64,000 bases of DNA from the NCBI GenBank assembly GCA_038231395.1, contig JBBRLL010000005.1, forward strand, positions 60,000 through 123,999, given 5' to 3'. Of this stretch, positions 27,201-35,976 are shown in pieces. Below the pieces are notes generated by a model. The model did not search any database. It was not told the origin of the DNA and saw only the letters and a list, made by a program, of their open reading frames with translations. The position numbers and the translations under genes are program-made. The stretch comes from Stagnihabitans sp038231395 (GTDB lineage Bacteria; Pseudomonadota; Alphaproteobacteria; Rhodobacterales; Rhodobacteraceae). Position 1 is the stretch's first letter. Every line of letters starts with the position of its first letter.

Positions 27201-28016
27201 ATGACCAACGCCCCCTTCGAACTTGTCGACAGCCATTGCCACCTCGACTTTGCCGATTTTGACGGCGAGCGGGATGCCATCATCGCCCGCGCCCGTGCTG
27301 CTGGTGTGACACGCATGGTCACCATCTGCACCAAACTGCACAACGAACCGCAGGTCCGCGCCATCGCCGAGGCTTATGACGGCGTCTTTTACGCCGCAGG
27401 CATCCATCCGATGAGTGCGGCGACCGAACCCGCCGTGACCGTTGATCAACTGACAAGCTATGCCAACCATCCGAAGTTCGTGGGTTTGGGGGAAACCGGG
27501 CTGGATTATCATTACACCGCAGACAGTGCCGAGGTGCAGAAAACCTCGCTCCGCATCCATATTGAAGCGGCGCAAGTTACTCAGTTGCCGCTGATCATCC
27601 ACGCCCGCGCCGCCGATGAGGATATGGAAGCCATCTTAAGCGAGGGGATGAAGATCGCCCCGTATCCCTGCGTCATGCATTGCTTTTCTTCGGGTCTGCG
27701 TCTGGCCGAGGCGGCGTTGGAGATGGGCTTTTACCTGTCGATGTCGGGTATCGCCACCTTTCCGAAATCCAGCGACCTGCGCGCCATCTTCGCGGCTTCA
27801 CCCTTGAACCGCATCCTGCTGGAAACCGACAGCCCCTACCTTGCGCCCATGCCCCATCGCGGCAAAAGAAACGAGCCCGCCTATACCGCTTTCACCGCCA
27901 AAACCGGCGCTTCAGTGTTTGGCGTGACAGAGGCGGAGTTTGCGGCAGCCACCACGGCCAACTTTGACCGCCTGTTCACCAAGGCCGCCGCCTCTTTCAC
28001 CAAGGAGGCGCAATAA
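27201..28016 (+). CDS. tatD: TatD family metal-dependent hydrolase
   Basis: 271 residues. TIM-barrel DNase/exonuclease-like amidohydrolase. Metal ligands are visible in LVDSHCHLDFADFDG, GLGETGLDYHY, LIIHARAADEDM, VMHCFSSGLRLAE and LLETDSPYLAP. The ATG at 27201 is one base after the holB stop (TAAGATG). Conserved neighbour of holB in this lineage. Confidence 0.94.
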   Translation: MTNAPFELVDSHCHLDFADFDGERDAIIARARAAGVTRMVTICTKLHNEPQVRAIAEAYDGVFYAAGIHPMSAATEPAVTVDQLTSYANHPKFVGLGETGLDYHYTADSAEVQKTSLRIHIEAAQVTQLPLIIHARAADEDMEAILSEGMKIAPYPCVMHCFSSGLRLAEAALEMGFYLSMSGIATFPKSSDLRAIFAASPLNRILLETDSPYLAPMPHRGKRNEPAYTAFTAKTGASVFGVTEAEFAAATTANFDRLFTKAAASFTKEAQ

Positions 28017-28086
28017 TGGTCAAAGGGCTGTTGACCCAAAGGGCCGAACCTGCCGCCGATGCTGGCAGCCGCAGCAGGCCCGCGTG

Positions 28087-28893
28087 ATGGCGACGTTGCG
28101 TTTCACCATTCTTGGCTGCGGCTCCTCTGGTGGTGTGCCGCGTTTGGGCGGGGACTGGGGCGACTGCGACCCCACCAATTCCAAAAACCGCCGCCGCCGC
28201 TGTTCGATGCTGGTGGAACGCATGACCGGGGATGCCAGAACCCGCATCCTGATTGACACCTCCCCCGACATGCGCGAGCAGCTGCTGGACGCTGGCGTTG
28301 GAACGCTGGACGGCGTTGTATTCACACATGCCCATGCCGACCACACCCACGGCATCGACGACCTGCGGCAGGTGGTCTTCAACACGCGCGCCCGTCTGCC
28401 GGTCTGGGCCGACGGGCCGACCGAAGCCGCACTGATCGCCCGGTTTGGCTATGCTTTCGTGCAGCCAGAAGGCTCTCCCTACCCGCCGATCCTTGAACTC
28501 CATTCCATCGGCCGCACGGCGTTTGATGTCGATGGCCCGGCTGGCCCGATACGCTTTACCCCCTTCACCGCTGATCATGGTGCCATCGACGCCTTGGGTT
28601 TTCGGATTGGCCCATTGGCCTATCTGCCCGACGCGGTGGCCCTGCCCGAGGCAACGTGGGCGGCGTTGCAAGGCGTTGATACCTGGGTTGTCGATGCCCT
28701 GCGCCGGAAACCCCACCCGACCCACGCCCACCTTGAGATGACGCTGGGCTGGATCGCGCGCGCCAATCCACGCCGCGCGGTTCTGACCAACATGCATCTG
28801 GACATGGACTATGCCACCTTGTGCGACGAACTGCCCGAAGCGATCACTCCCGCCTATGACGGCATGTCGCTGATCTTTGAGAACCAGCCGTAA
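28087..28893 (+). CDS. MBL-fold metal-dependent hydrolase (PhnP-like)
   Basis: 268 residues. Metallo-beta-lactamase fold with the metal motif FTHAHADHTHGIDDLR, a second ligand region FTADHGAIDALGF and the C-terminal TNMHLDMDYATL. The N-terminus FTILGCGSSGGVPRLGGDWG and the Cys-rich stretch GDCDPTNSKNRRRRCSMLV match the PhnP / cyclic-phosphodiesterase-like group. Specific substrate unknown. Start ATG at 28087. Fourth gene of the tmk-holB-tatD run. Confidence 0.88.
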   Translation: MATLRFTILGCGSSGGVPRLGGDWGDCDPTNSKNRRRRCSMLVERMTGDARTRILIDTSPDMREQLLDAGVGTLDGVVFTHAHADHTHGIDDLRQVVFNTRARLPVWADGPTEAALIARFGYAFVQPEGSPYPPILELHSIGRTAFDVDGPAGPIRFTPFTADHGAIDALGFRIGPLAYLPDAVALPEATWAALQGVDTWVVDALRRKPHPTHAHLEMTLGWIARANPRRAVLTNMHLDMDYATLCDELPEAITPAYDGMSLIFENQP

Positions 28894-28894
28894 C

Positions 28895-29830
28895 ATGGGC
28901 CTGCTTCTTGACGTCATCCTGCCGGTTTTTGTCGTCATAGGCTTCGGCTTTGCCATGGCCAAATGGGGCGGCATGGGCGAAACCGCAGTTGACGCCTTGA
29001 TGCGGTTTTCGCAAGGCATCGCCATCCCCTGCCTTTTGTTCCGGCAAATAGCCCTGCTGGACCTGAAAACCAGCTTCAACTTCGGCCTGATCACCAGCTT
29101 TTATGCCGGCGCGTTCCTGTGCTTTGCCGCAGGCTTTTTCGGCGCCTGGAAGCTGTTCCACCGGCCGTTGGAAGAGGCCGTCACCACCGGCTTTGCCTGC
29201 ATGTTCTCCAACTCCCTCCTGCTGGGCCTGTCGATTACAGAACGTGCCTATGGCACCCATGCGCTGACCGGGAACTACGCTATCATCGCGATGCATTCGC
29301 CGATGTTCTATGCCTTCGGGATCACCCTGATGGAGATGGTGCGCAGCCACGGCCAAGGCCTGTCAGCCCGCGTTTTGACAGCCAAGGTGGTCAAGGCAAT
29401 CTTCTCGCAGTCTTTGGTGATCGCCATCACTTTGGGCTTTATCGTCAACCTGTCGGGCCTGCCGTTGCCCGGCGCGTTGGATGCCGCGACCGATATGCTG
29501 GGGAAAGCGGGCCTGCCCACCGCCCTGTTCGGCTTGGGGGGCGTGCTTTACCGCTACCGCCCCGAGGGCGACAAAGGCCTGATCGCGCTGATTGTTGGCG
29601 TCTCATTGGTGCTGCATCCGGTGGTGACCTATGGTTTGGGTCTGATGTTCCAACTTGACGTTGCAAGCCTGCGCTCTGCCACCGTGACCGCCGCCATGCC
29701 GCCGGGCGCAAACGCCTACCTGTTCGCGCATCTCTATGCGACCGGACGCCGCGCCAATGCCTCTGCCGTGTTGATCGCTACCGCTTTGTCAATTTTCAGC
29801 GCCTGGATCTGGTTGCAGATTTTGCCGTGA
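28895..29830 (+). CDS. AEC (auxin efflux carrier) family transporter
   Basis: 311 residues with about ten hydrophobic segments (LLLDVILPVFVVIGFGFAMA at the start, ALSIFSAWIWLQILP at the end). The AEC-family signature region GKAGLPTALFGLGGVLYRY and PPGANAYLFAHLYA are visible. Likely a secondary carrier for organic anions; substrate unknown. Begins two bases after the MBL hydrolase stop. A strong hairpin follows immediately at 29834. Confidence 0.87.
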   Translation: MGLLLDVILPVFVVIGFGFAMAKWGGMGETAVDALMRFSQGIAIPCLLFRQIALLDLKTSFNFGLITSFYAGAFLCFAAGFFGAWKLFHRPLEEAVTTGFACMFSNSLLLGLSITERAYGTHALTGNYAIIAMHSPMFYAFGITLMEMVRSHGQGLSARVLTAKVVKAIFSQSLVIAITLGFIVNLSGLPLPGALDAATDMLGKAGLPTALFGLGGVLYRYRPEGDKGLIALIVGVSLVLHPVVTYGLGLMFQLDVASLRSATVTAAMPPGANAYLFAHLYATGRRANASAVLIATALSIFSAWIWLQILP

Positions 29831-29833
29831 CTT

Positions 29834-29887
29834 GATTTTTCGCAGAAAAATCGTGCCGCCGCGCCCACGATTTTTCTGCGAAAAATC
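29834..29887. terminator. Perfect 19-bp-arm hairpin, probable bidirectional terminator
   Basis: GATTTTTCGCAGAAAAATC (29834-29852), a 16-base G+C-rich loop, then the exact reverse complement (29869-29887). It lies between the convergent transporter and agmatinase-family genes. Each arm is itself almost palindromic. T-rich runs on both strands would suit intrinsic termination. Confidence 0.7.
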
Positions 29888-29994
29888 AGCCCAACCCTTT
29901 GGTTTTCTGCGAAAAATCAGCCCAACCATCTGGCTTTCTGCTAAAAATCATCCCAATCCTCTGGTTTTCTGCGACAGATCAGCGTGACCCTCTG
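29871..29994 (-). repeat. Four-copy 31-bp tandem repeat overlapping the end of the agmatinase-family gene
   Basis: Units start at 29871, 29902, 29933 and 29964. The last copy includes the final codons and TGA of the agmatinase-family gene (stop at 29979). The others drift progressively, and the first merges with the hairpin arm. Unit core on the plus strand is TTTTCTGCGAAAAATCAGCC. Confidence 0.9.
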
Positions 29995-30924
29995 GCGTGG
30001 AAGATAAACCCCAGAAAGTTCAGCAAAACCTGCGCGGCAAGGATTGCGGTGGACTGGCTATGGTCATAGTCCGGCGCCACTTCCACCAGATCAATCCCCA
30101 CCACGTCAAAGCTTTTGGCCACCGCCTGCAGTAACTCCACCACCTCGTAATACAGAAATCCGCCATGACTGGGCGTGCCGGTTCCGGGTGCAATCGAGGG
30201 GCAAAAGCCGTCAATATCAATCGTCACATAGACCCGTGCGCCCCGTGGAATGCGCGCCGCCACCGCCTGCGGGCCCAAAGCCCGAAACTGCCGCACCGAC
30301 AGGATGTCCGCGCCCATCGCCCGCGCCGCCTCATACCCATCCTTTGCTGTCGAGGAGACGTTGCGAATACCGACCTGCGTCAACCCGGTCACATAGCCCT
30401 TCTCCGCCGCCCGCCGCATCGGAGAGCCGTGGCCAACCCTGACCCCGTGGCGTTCATCGACAAAATCCAGATGCGCGTCAATTTGCAGGATGTGGATCGG
30501 ACCCTGATCCGCAAACGCCTCAATACAAGGAATGGTCGCCGCCGATGACCACCGGCAAAGCGCCGGCCTTCAGGATCGCCGCCACCCCGGTCTTGATATT
30601 GGCGTGGCTTTTGGCGGTGTCAGTATGAATGATATCGGCGTCGCCAATATCGACGATCCGCACCGACTGCGGCAGGTAAGTCGCGTCGTCCTCGTGATCA
30701 TAGGCACCTGCATGGCCAAAGCTGAATAGGGTAGAGGCTTCACGCACCGACCTTGGCCCGAACCGCGCCCCGGCCCGGAACTGGGTGCCCATGTCAAACG
30801 GCGCGCCCAGCACCGCCACATCGGCGTCAATTGTGGCCCAATCCTCAACATAAGGCCGCTTGCCAAAGGTGGCGATCCCGACAAACGGCAGGTTCAGCCG
30901 CCCGGTGTCATAGGTGTTGGCCAC
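29979..30924 (-). pseudogene. speB: Agmatinase / ureohydrolase family gene, frameshifted
   Basis: The first part (30924 to about 30520) reads MANTYDTGRLNLPFVGIATF through ILKAGALPVVIGGDHS, including the first Mn-binding His of GGDHS, and then hits a stop. From about 30527 the next frame continues CIEAFADQGPIHILQIDAHL (ligands DAHLD), HGSPMRRAAEKGYVTG and VYVTIDIDGFCPSIAPGTGTPSHGG, ending LLNFLGFIFHARGSR. Relatives have about four residues between DHS and CIEAF, so an 11-base deletion fits. Full-length enzymes hydrolyse agmatine or another guanidino compound to an amine and urea. Last gene of the polyamine-type importer operon. Confidence 0.88.
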
Positions 30925-30933
30925 ACGATCCCC

Positions 30934-31854
30934 CTATTGCGGGCTCATCCCGCGCAACCGCTCGCTGCGACGGCGCAGGATTTCGACCGAAGCCAGAAGC
31001 CCGATGGAGATGACCACAAGGATGGTCGCCACCGACAGGATCGCGGGGCTGATCTGTTCGCGGATGCCGTTCCACATCTGACGCGGGATGGTCTGCTCGT
31101 CATTGCGGCCGACAAACAGCACCACCACGACCTCGTCAAACGAGGTGACAAAGGCGAACAAAGCGCCCGACACCATGCCCGGGGTGATCAAGGGCATGAT
31201 GACCTTGAAAAACGTGGTGGAGGGCGAGGCGCCAAGGCTGGCCGAGGCCCGCGTCAAAGAGTGGTCAAAGCCTGACAGCGTGGCGGTTACCGTGATGATC
31301 ACAAAAGGAATTCCCAATGTCGCATGGGCAAGAATAACGCCCAGATAGGGCACGCCCCATTTGTTCACCTCGATATCGGAGTAAAAGAAAAACAGCCCCA
31401 GCGTGATGATGATGACCGGCACGATCATCGGTGAAATCAGGATCGCCGTGATCGCCTTGCGGTAGGGCATGTCGGGTCGGCTGAGGCCCAGGGCCGCGAG
31501 CGTGCCAAGGACTGTTGCAATGATCGTGGCGAAAAATCCGATGATCACCGAGTTCTTCGCGGCCAGAACCCATGCCGCGTGGTGCCAAACAATGCTCCAC
31601 CACGCGGCGTCACGGGGCAATCCGGTCGGCACGTCGGGGAAGGTCAGGATCAGGTCGTACCATTTCAGCGAATAGGCGACCGGGTCCAATTCCAGCATGC
31701 CTTTGGAGAAAGTAAAGAAACTGTCTGCGTTGAAGCTGAGCGGAATGACCACCAGAATAGGCGCTATCAAAAACAGGAAAATCGCCGCGCAAATCCCGCG
31801 GAAGGTGTAATACCAGACCCGCTCCAACGGCGAGGCGTAGATCGGAAGTGCCAT
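30934..31854 (-). CDS. ABC transporter permease, PotC/PotI type
   Basis: 306 residues, six membrane helices, with the EAA-like cytoplasmic loop TRASASLGASPSTTFFKVIM for contact with the ATPase. Inner-membrane half-channel of a spermidine/putrescine-type importer. A longer loop between helices 1 and 2 (about 45-90) is unusual. Stop is nine bases before the agmatinase-family start; start is three bases after the preceding permease stop. Confidence 0.9.
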   Translation of the reverse strand: MALPIYASPLERVWYYTFRGICAAIFLFLIAPILVVIPLSFNADSFFTFSKGMLELDPVAYSLKWYDLILTFPDVPTGLPRDAAWWSIVWHHAAWVLAAKNSVIIGFFATIIATVLGTLAALGLSRPDMPYRKAITAILISPMIVPVIIITLGLFFFYSDIEVNKWGVPYLGVILAHATLGIPFVIITVTATLSGFDHSLTRASASLGASPSTTFFKVIMPLITPGMVSGALFAFVTSFDEVVVVLFVGRNDEQTIPRQMWNGIREQISPAILSVATILVVISIGLLASVEILRRRSERLRGMSPQ

Positions 31855-31857
31855 GGT

Positions 31858-33117
31858 TTACCCCAGTTTCAGTTTGTCGATGCCGACGATCTTGTCGTAA
31901 AGCCAGTAGAGCGCCAAAATAGCGACCAGAAGAATGGTCGCCAATGCTGCGGCCAAACTCCAGTTGTTGGATTTGTTGACATGAAACGCGATCATGTTCG
32001 AAATCAAAGTACCGCTCGATCCGCCCACCAAAGCCGGCGTGATATAATACCCGACCGACAGTATAAAAACCAACAGCGTGCCCGCGCCAATTCCGGGAAT
32101 GGTTTGCGGGAAATAGACGCGACGGAAGGCTGTCCAGCTTGTCGCCCCCAAGCTGCGCGCCGCGCGCACGTAAGTTTGCGGAATCGGGCGCATCACGGAA
32201 TACAAAGGCAGGATCATGAAGGGCAACAGGATATGGGTCATCGCAATCGTCGTGCCCATCCGGTTGTTGATCATCTCCAACCGGCCATTGTCCGCCAGAA
32301 TCCCCAAGGCCACCAGAATGGAATTCACCACACCCTGCCCTTGCAGCAGCACGATCCACGAGGTGGTGCGCACCAAAAGTGAGGTCCAGAACGGCAGAAG
32401 TACCAAGATCATCAGAAGGTTAGACGTGCGGACCGGCAGAACCGCCAGCAAATGCGCCACCGGATACCCAAGGATCAGGCACAGCGCGGTGATCAGTGCC
32501 GACATCGCAAAGGTGCGGACAAACAGGGTCACATAGACTTGCTCTTCCACGGGGGCCGCCACGATATGACCATCCTTGTCGCGCCGCATGTCCAAAGCAT
32601 TCAGAAAGAAATCAATGGTGTAGGCCTGCGAGACCTGCCGCATCACGCCCCAAAGCTCCGGATCGCCCCACGCCGGGTCAAGTGCCACCAGACTGTCCTT
32701 GAGGGGCGGCATCAGGCTTTTGGCATCGCGCCCGGCTTTCGTGAACAAAGACCGCGACCCTGGCCGCGCGAAATTCACCCGCTCTCCCGCAATTGCCACC
32801 GTTTTGGCCTCAGCGGCAGCTTTCAGGTCGTCCACCAAAATCACATAGGCCGCCTCATCCGGCACGGTGCCGACCGGGTGGCTGCCAAACCAGACCGATA
32901 TGCCCGGCATGTTATCGGAGAATCTGGGATTGTAGACCGATTGATGCAAGACCTGCAAAATCGGAGAGACAAAGGTGATCAGAATAAACGCCAGCAACGG
33001 CGCCACCAGCCAAAAGGCACGCCATTTTGCACGACGCTGCGCTATGGCCAGCGCCTCTTTCAAGGGGCGGCCGTCGGCGGTGGTCAAAATTCCCGCTGCC
33101 TCAATAGAAGCCATCAT
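31858..33117 (-). CDS. ABC transporter permease, PotB/PotH type
   Basis: 419 residues. The first helix (FWLVAPLLAFILITFVSPIL) is followed by an extended periplasmic insert (about 55-185), then five helices with the motif LLPFWTSLLVRTTSWIVLLQ and the EAA loop VRAARSLGATSWTAFRRVYF. The insert makes it about 120 residues longer than E. coli PotB, as in a recognised alphaproteobacterial subgroup. Partner of the PotC-type permease. Confidence 0.9.
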   Translation of the reverse strand: MMASIEAAGILTTADGRPLKEALAIAQRRAKWRAFWLVAPLLAFILITFVSPILQVLHQSVYNPRFSDNMPGISVWFGSHPVGTVPDEAAYVILVDDLKAAAEAKTVAIAGERVNFARPGSRSLFTKAGRDAKSLMPPLKDSLVALDPAWGDPELWGVMRQVSQAYTIDFFLNALDMRRDKDGHIVAAPVEEQVYVTLFVRTFAMSALITALCLILGYPVAHLLAVLPVRTSNLLMILVLLPFWTSLLVRTTSWIVLLQGQGVVNSILVALGILADNGRLEMINNRMGTTIAMTHILLPFMILPLYSVMRPIPQTYVRAARSLGATSWTAFRRVYFPQTIPGIGAGTLLVFILSVGYYITPALVGGSSGTLISNMIAFHVNKSNNWSLAAALATILLVAILALYWLYDKIVGIDKLKLG

Positions 33118-33165
33118 TTCCCCCGCGCAGTAAAATAGGCGGGCACATGGCGCCCGCCCTAAAGG

Positions 33166-34251
33166 TCAATTCGCGGCCAGCCAGGCGTTGAAGCGGTCGT
33201 TCAGTTCTGCGTCATGGTCCACCCAGAACTCATAGGACGACGCCAGCGCATTCTTCATATTGGCCGGGTTGGTCGGCATGTATTGCGCCATGTCGGTCTT
33301 GCCATCGTTGAATTTACCCACCATCGCCGAGGACGATTTGCGTGCCGGGCCATAAGAAATCCACGAGGCTTGATCAGCCAGAGCCTTGGTAGAGGTGGCG
33401 AACTTCACGAACTTGATCGCATCGTCCTTGTGCGGCGCGCCTTTCGGAACCACGAACAGGTCATATTCGAACACCTGACCGTCCCAAACCGTGGCAAACG
33501 GCTTGCTATCGGTAATCGCCGCCGAGAACAGACGGCCATTGTAAGCGGTCGTCATCGCCACTTCGCCGTCGGCCAGAAGTTGCGGAGCCTGCGCACCGGC
33601 CTCCCACCAGACGATGTCTTTCTTGATCGAATCGAGCTTCTTGAACGCGCGACCTACGCCCTCTGGGGTGCCCAGAACCTTGTAAACATCGGCAGCCGCC
33701 ACGCCATCGGCCATCAGTGCCATTTCAAGGTTGGCCTTCGGACGCTTGCCCATGCCGCGCTTGCCGGGGAACTTGGTGGTATCAAAGAAATCGGCGATGG
33801 TCGCCGGCTTGGCATCTTTGAACTTGGTGGTGTCATAGCCATAGACGGTCGAGAACACGATGGTGGACACCGCGCAATCGGTCACCGCACCCGGCAGGAA
33901 GTCGTCCTTGGCAGCCGTGCCATCAGCACCGGCAGGTAAGGCGTCAATGCCGATCTTCTCCAACATGCCTTCGTCACACAGGCGGATCGCGTCAGAATAT
34001 TCGACGTCGGCCACATCCACCGTAACGTTGCCGGCTTCTTCCTGCGTTTTCACCATTGGTGCCGGGTTATCGGCGTCAACCGAAACGACATTGATGCCCG
34101 TCGAGGCGGCGAAGGGTTTGTGATAGGCCTCGACCTGGCTTTTCGTGTAGGCACCGCCCCACGACACGACCGTGATGTCTGCCCGCGCAGCCACACCGGC
34201 GAGGGTGAAGGCTGTGGTCAGAGCGGTCGTCAGGATCAGCAGTTTCTTCAT
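33166..34251 (-). CDS. Periplasmic substrate-binding protein, polyamine-type ABC importer
   Basis: 361 residues. Signal peptide MKKLLILTTALTTAFTLAGVAARA, then a two-lobe type 2 periplasmic binding fold starting ITVVSWGGAYTKSQVEAYHK, as in PotD/PotF-like proteins. WWEAGAQAPQLLADGEVAM is a typical ligand-side segment. The agmatinase-family gene in the same operon hints at a guanidino or polyamine ligand (inference). Confidence 0.9.
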   Translation of the reverse strand: MKKLLILTTALTTAFTLAGVAARADITVVSWGGAYTKSQVEAYHKPFAASTGINVVSVDADNPAPMVKTQEEAGNVTVDVADVEYSDAIRLCDEGMLEKIGIDALPAGADGTAAKDDFLPGAVTDCAVSTIVFSTVYGYDTTKFKDAKPATIADFFDTTKFPGKRGMGKRPKANLEMALMADGVAAADVYKVLGTPEGVGRAFKKLDSIKKDIVWWEAGAQAPQLLADGEVAMTTAYNGRLFSAAITDSKPFATVWDGQVFEYDLFVVPKGAPHKDDAIKFVKFATSTKALADQASWISYGPARKSSSAMVGKFNDGKTDMAQYMPTNPANMKNALASSYEFWVDHDAELNDRFNAWLAAN

Positions 34252-34335
34252 CCGGAAGTCTCCCTTGTCTGGTTTATTGTTATCACCGCACCGAGTTTTC
34301 GCAGCACGGACCGGCGCCCCTGAGGTCAGGGGGTC

Positions 34336-35463
34336 TTACGGGTCAAGCGCGCGCGCATCGGCGGGTGCCCAACCAATTCTGATCTTTTCGCCAACGCTCA
34401 GCACGCGCTGGCCCTGACTGTTGCGCGACTTCATCACAAAGTCATCGGCCCCAGCCACCGACAGCACGGTGCGCCACAGGTCACCCATATAGATGACCTC
34501 GACCACCGTGACCGCAATGGTCTGTGCATCGGGTGGCAGCAATTCGGTCTTGGACTCCACTCGTTCGGGACGGATCGAGACGACGGTTTGCGCGCCCACC
34601 TCGCGCACATTGACCGGAGTTGCGTCAATCAGGTCCCCGGTCGCCAGACGCACCGTGCAGCGGCCACCTTCGATGGTTTCGACCCTGCCGCGCAACTTGT
34701 TGTTCTCGCCGATAAACTGGGCGACAAAGCTGTTTTGCGGGCGTTCGTACAGGTCTTGTGGGGTGGCAAGCTGCTGGATGCGGCCATCGTTAAAGACGGC
34801 GACGCGGTCGCTCATCGTCAAAGCCTCACCCTGATCGTGGGTGACATAGACCACCGTTATGCCAAGGCTTTCGTGCAAGTGTTTGATTTCAAACTGCATA
34901 TGTTCGCGTAGCTGCTTGTCAAGTGCGCCGAGAGGTTCATCCATCAAAACCAAAGCCGGGTCAAACACCAAGGCGCGTGCCAAAGCGATCCGCTGCTGCT
35001 GGCCGCCCGAAAGCTGGGCCGGGCGTCGGTTGATGAAGCTGCCCATCTGCACCATGTCCAGCGCGCGCCTGACCTTGACCTCACGGGCGTCCTTGGCAAT
35101 TCCGCGCACTTCCAGCGGGAAGGACAGGTTTTCGCCTACGGTCATATGCGGAAACAGCGCGTAGTTCTGAAACACCATGCCGATGCCGCGTTTGTGCGGC
35201 GGCACCTGATTGATGGGGCGGCCGTCCAGCGTGATTTCGCCGTGCGTCGCGGTTTCAAAGCCCGCCAGCATCATCAGACAGGTCGTCTTGCCCGATCCCG
35301 ACGGCCCGAGCATGGTCAGAAACTCACCTTTGCCAATGGACAGGTTCAGGTCCTTCACGACCAGCGCCACGCCGTCATAGCTTTTCTGCACATGCTCAAA
35401 CGCCACAAAAGCGTCCGTCTTGCCGGAGGCTTTCACCGCCAAAGCCGCGCCCGCAGGTGCCAC
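34336..35463 (-). CDS. potA: ABC transporter ATP-binding protein, PotA type
   Basis: 375 residues. All nucleotide-binding motifs are intact: Walker A GPSGSGKTT, Q-loop MVFQNYALFPHMTV, signature AQLSGGQQQRIALARAL, Walker B LVLMDEPLGALDKQLR and the H-loop VVYVTHDQGEALTM. The C-terminal TOBE domain (about 285-370) is regulatory. GTG start with GGGGAG seven bases upstream. First gene of the importer operon (ATPase, binding protein, two permeases, agmatinase-family gene). Confidence 0.93.
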   Translation of the reverse strand: MAPAGAALAVKASGKTDAFVAFEHVQKSYDGVALVVKDLNLSIGKGEFLTMLGPSGSGKTTCLMMLAGFETATHGEITLDGRPINQVPPHKRGIGMVFQNYALFPHMTVGENLSFPLEVRGIAKDAREVKVRRALDMVQMGSFINRRPAQLSGGQQQRIALARALVFDPALVLMDEPLGALDKQLREHMQFEIKHLHESLGITVVYVTHDQGEALTMSDRVAVFNDGRIQQLATPQDLYERPQNSFVAQFIGENNKLRGRVETIEGGRCTVRLATGDLIDATPVNVREVGAQTVVSIRPERVESKTELLPPDAQTIAVTVVEVIYMGDLWRTVLSVAGADDFVMKSRNSQGQRVLSVGEKIRIGWAPADARALDP

Positions 35464-35976
35464 GCCGTTCTCCCCATTGTCAAAACCGTTGGTGTCGCAG
35501 TCGTTTTCCGACTTTGTTGCTTAGAAGTTAAGCTGTTGCCCAACCTGATTGCAATCGACTTGATTTGGGCAGGCCTGAGCGTCGTCAACCCCGGTTCATC
35601 AGGCAGATTGCGCTGGATTTGCCCGCAATAACGGCGGAAGGCGCAAAAATGCAGCTAACAACGCTTGGAATATCGGGGTCAGGACCGGACGGTGCGGCGA
35701 ATCTGGACGGTGCGTGGGTCTCTCCACCTTGCGCCGGGTAACCTTACTCATCGCAAAAGGACCCGTAACGACGACAAGCCCGCGTCGTAGCCCCGATATC
35801 GAATCGATTCTGCCGTCGTTAAGGGCATTGCGCCTTGATTTGTGGCAGCTTGGGCGGGAGCATTTCCACCATCTTGGCCAGCCGTTTCGCGATCTTGGGC
35901 AAGCTGGTCGGCTCGTTCAAGAACGATGACTGTGCCCTTTGGTCAAGCGCTTGCGTGATGGTCCTTGCTTGCGCAA
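35464..35976. other. Intergenic region upstream of the polyamine-type operon
   Basis: About 510 bases. The left end should contain the promoter of the ATPase-led operon. At the right end a 63-codon minus-strand frame (35819-36010, containing LPKIAKRLAKMVEMLPPKLP) overlaps the aldo/keto reductase 3' end and has coding-like character, but no family is recognised; it may be a remnant of a lost gene or insertion sequence. Confidence 0.4.

Noticed and set aside
29871..29994. Short direct repeats that might suggest a CRISPR array.
   Set aside because: The 31-bp units are contiguous with no spacers and derive from a gene end; no cas genes nearby.
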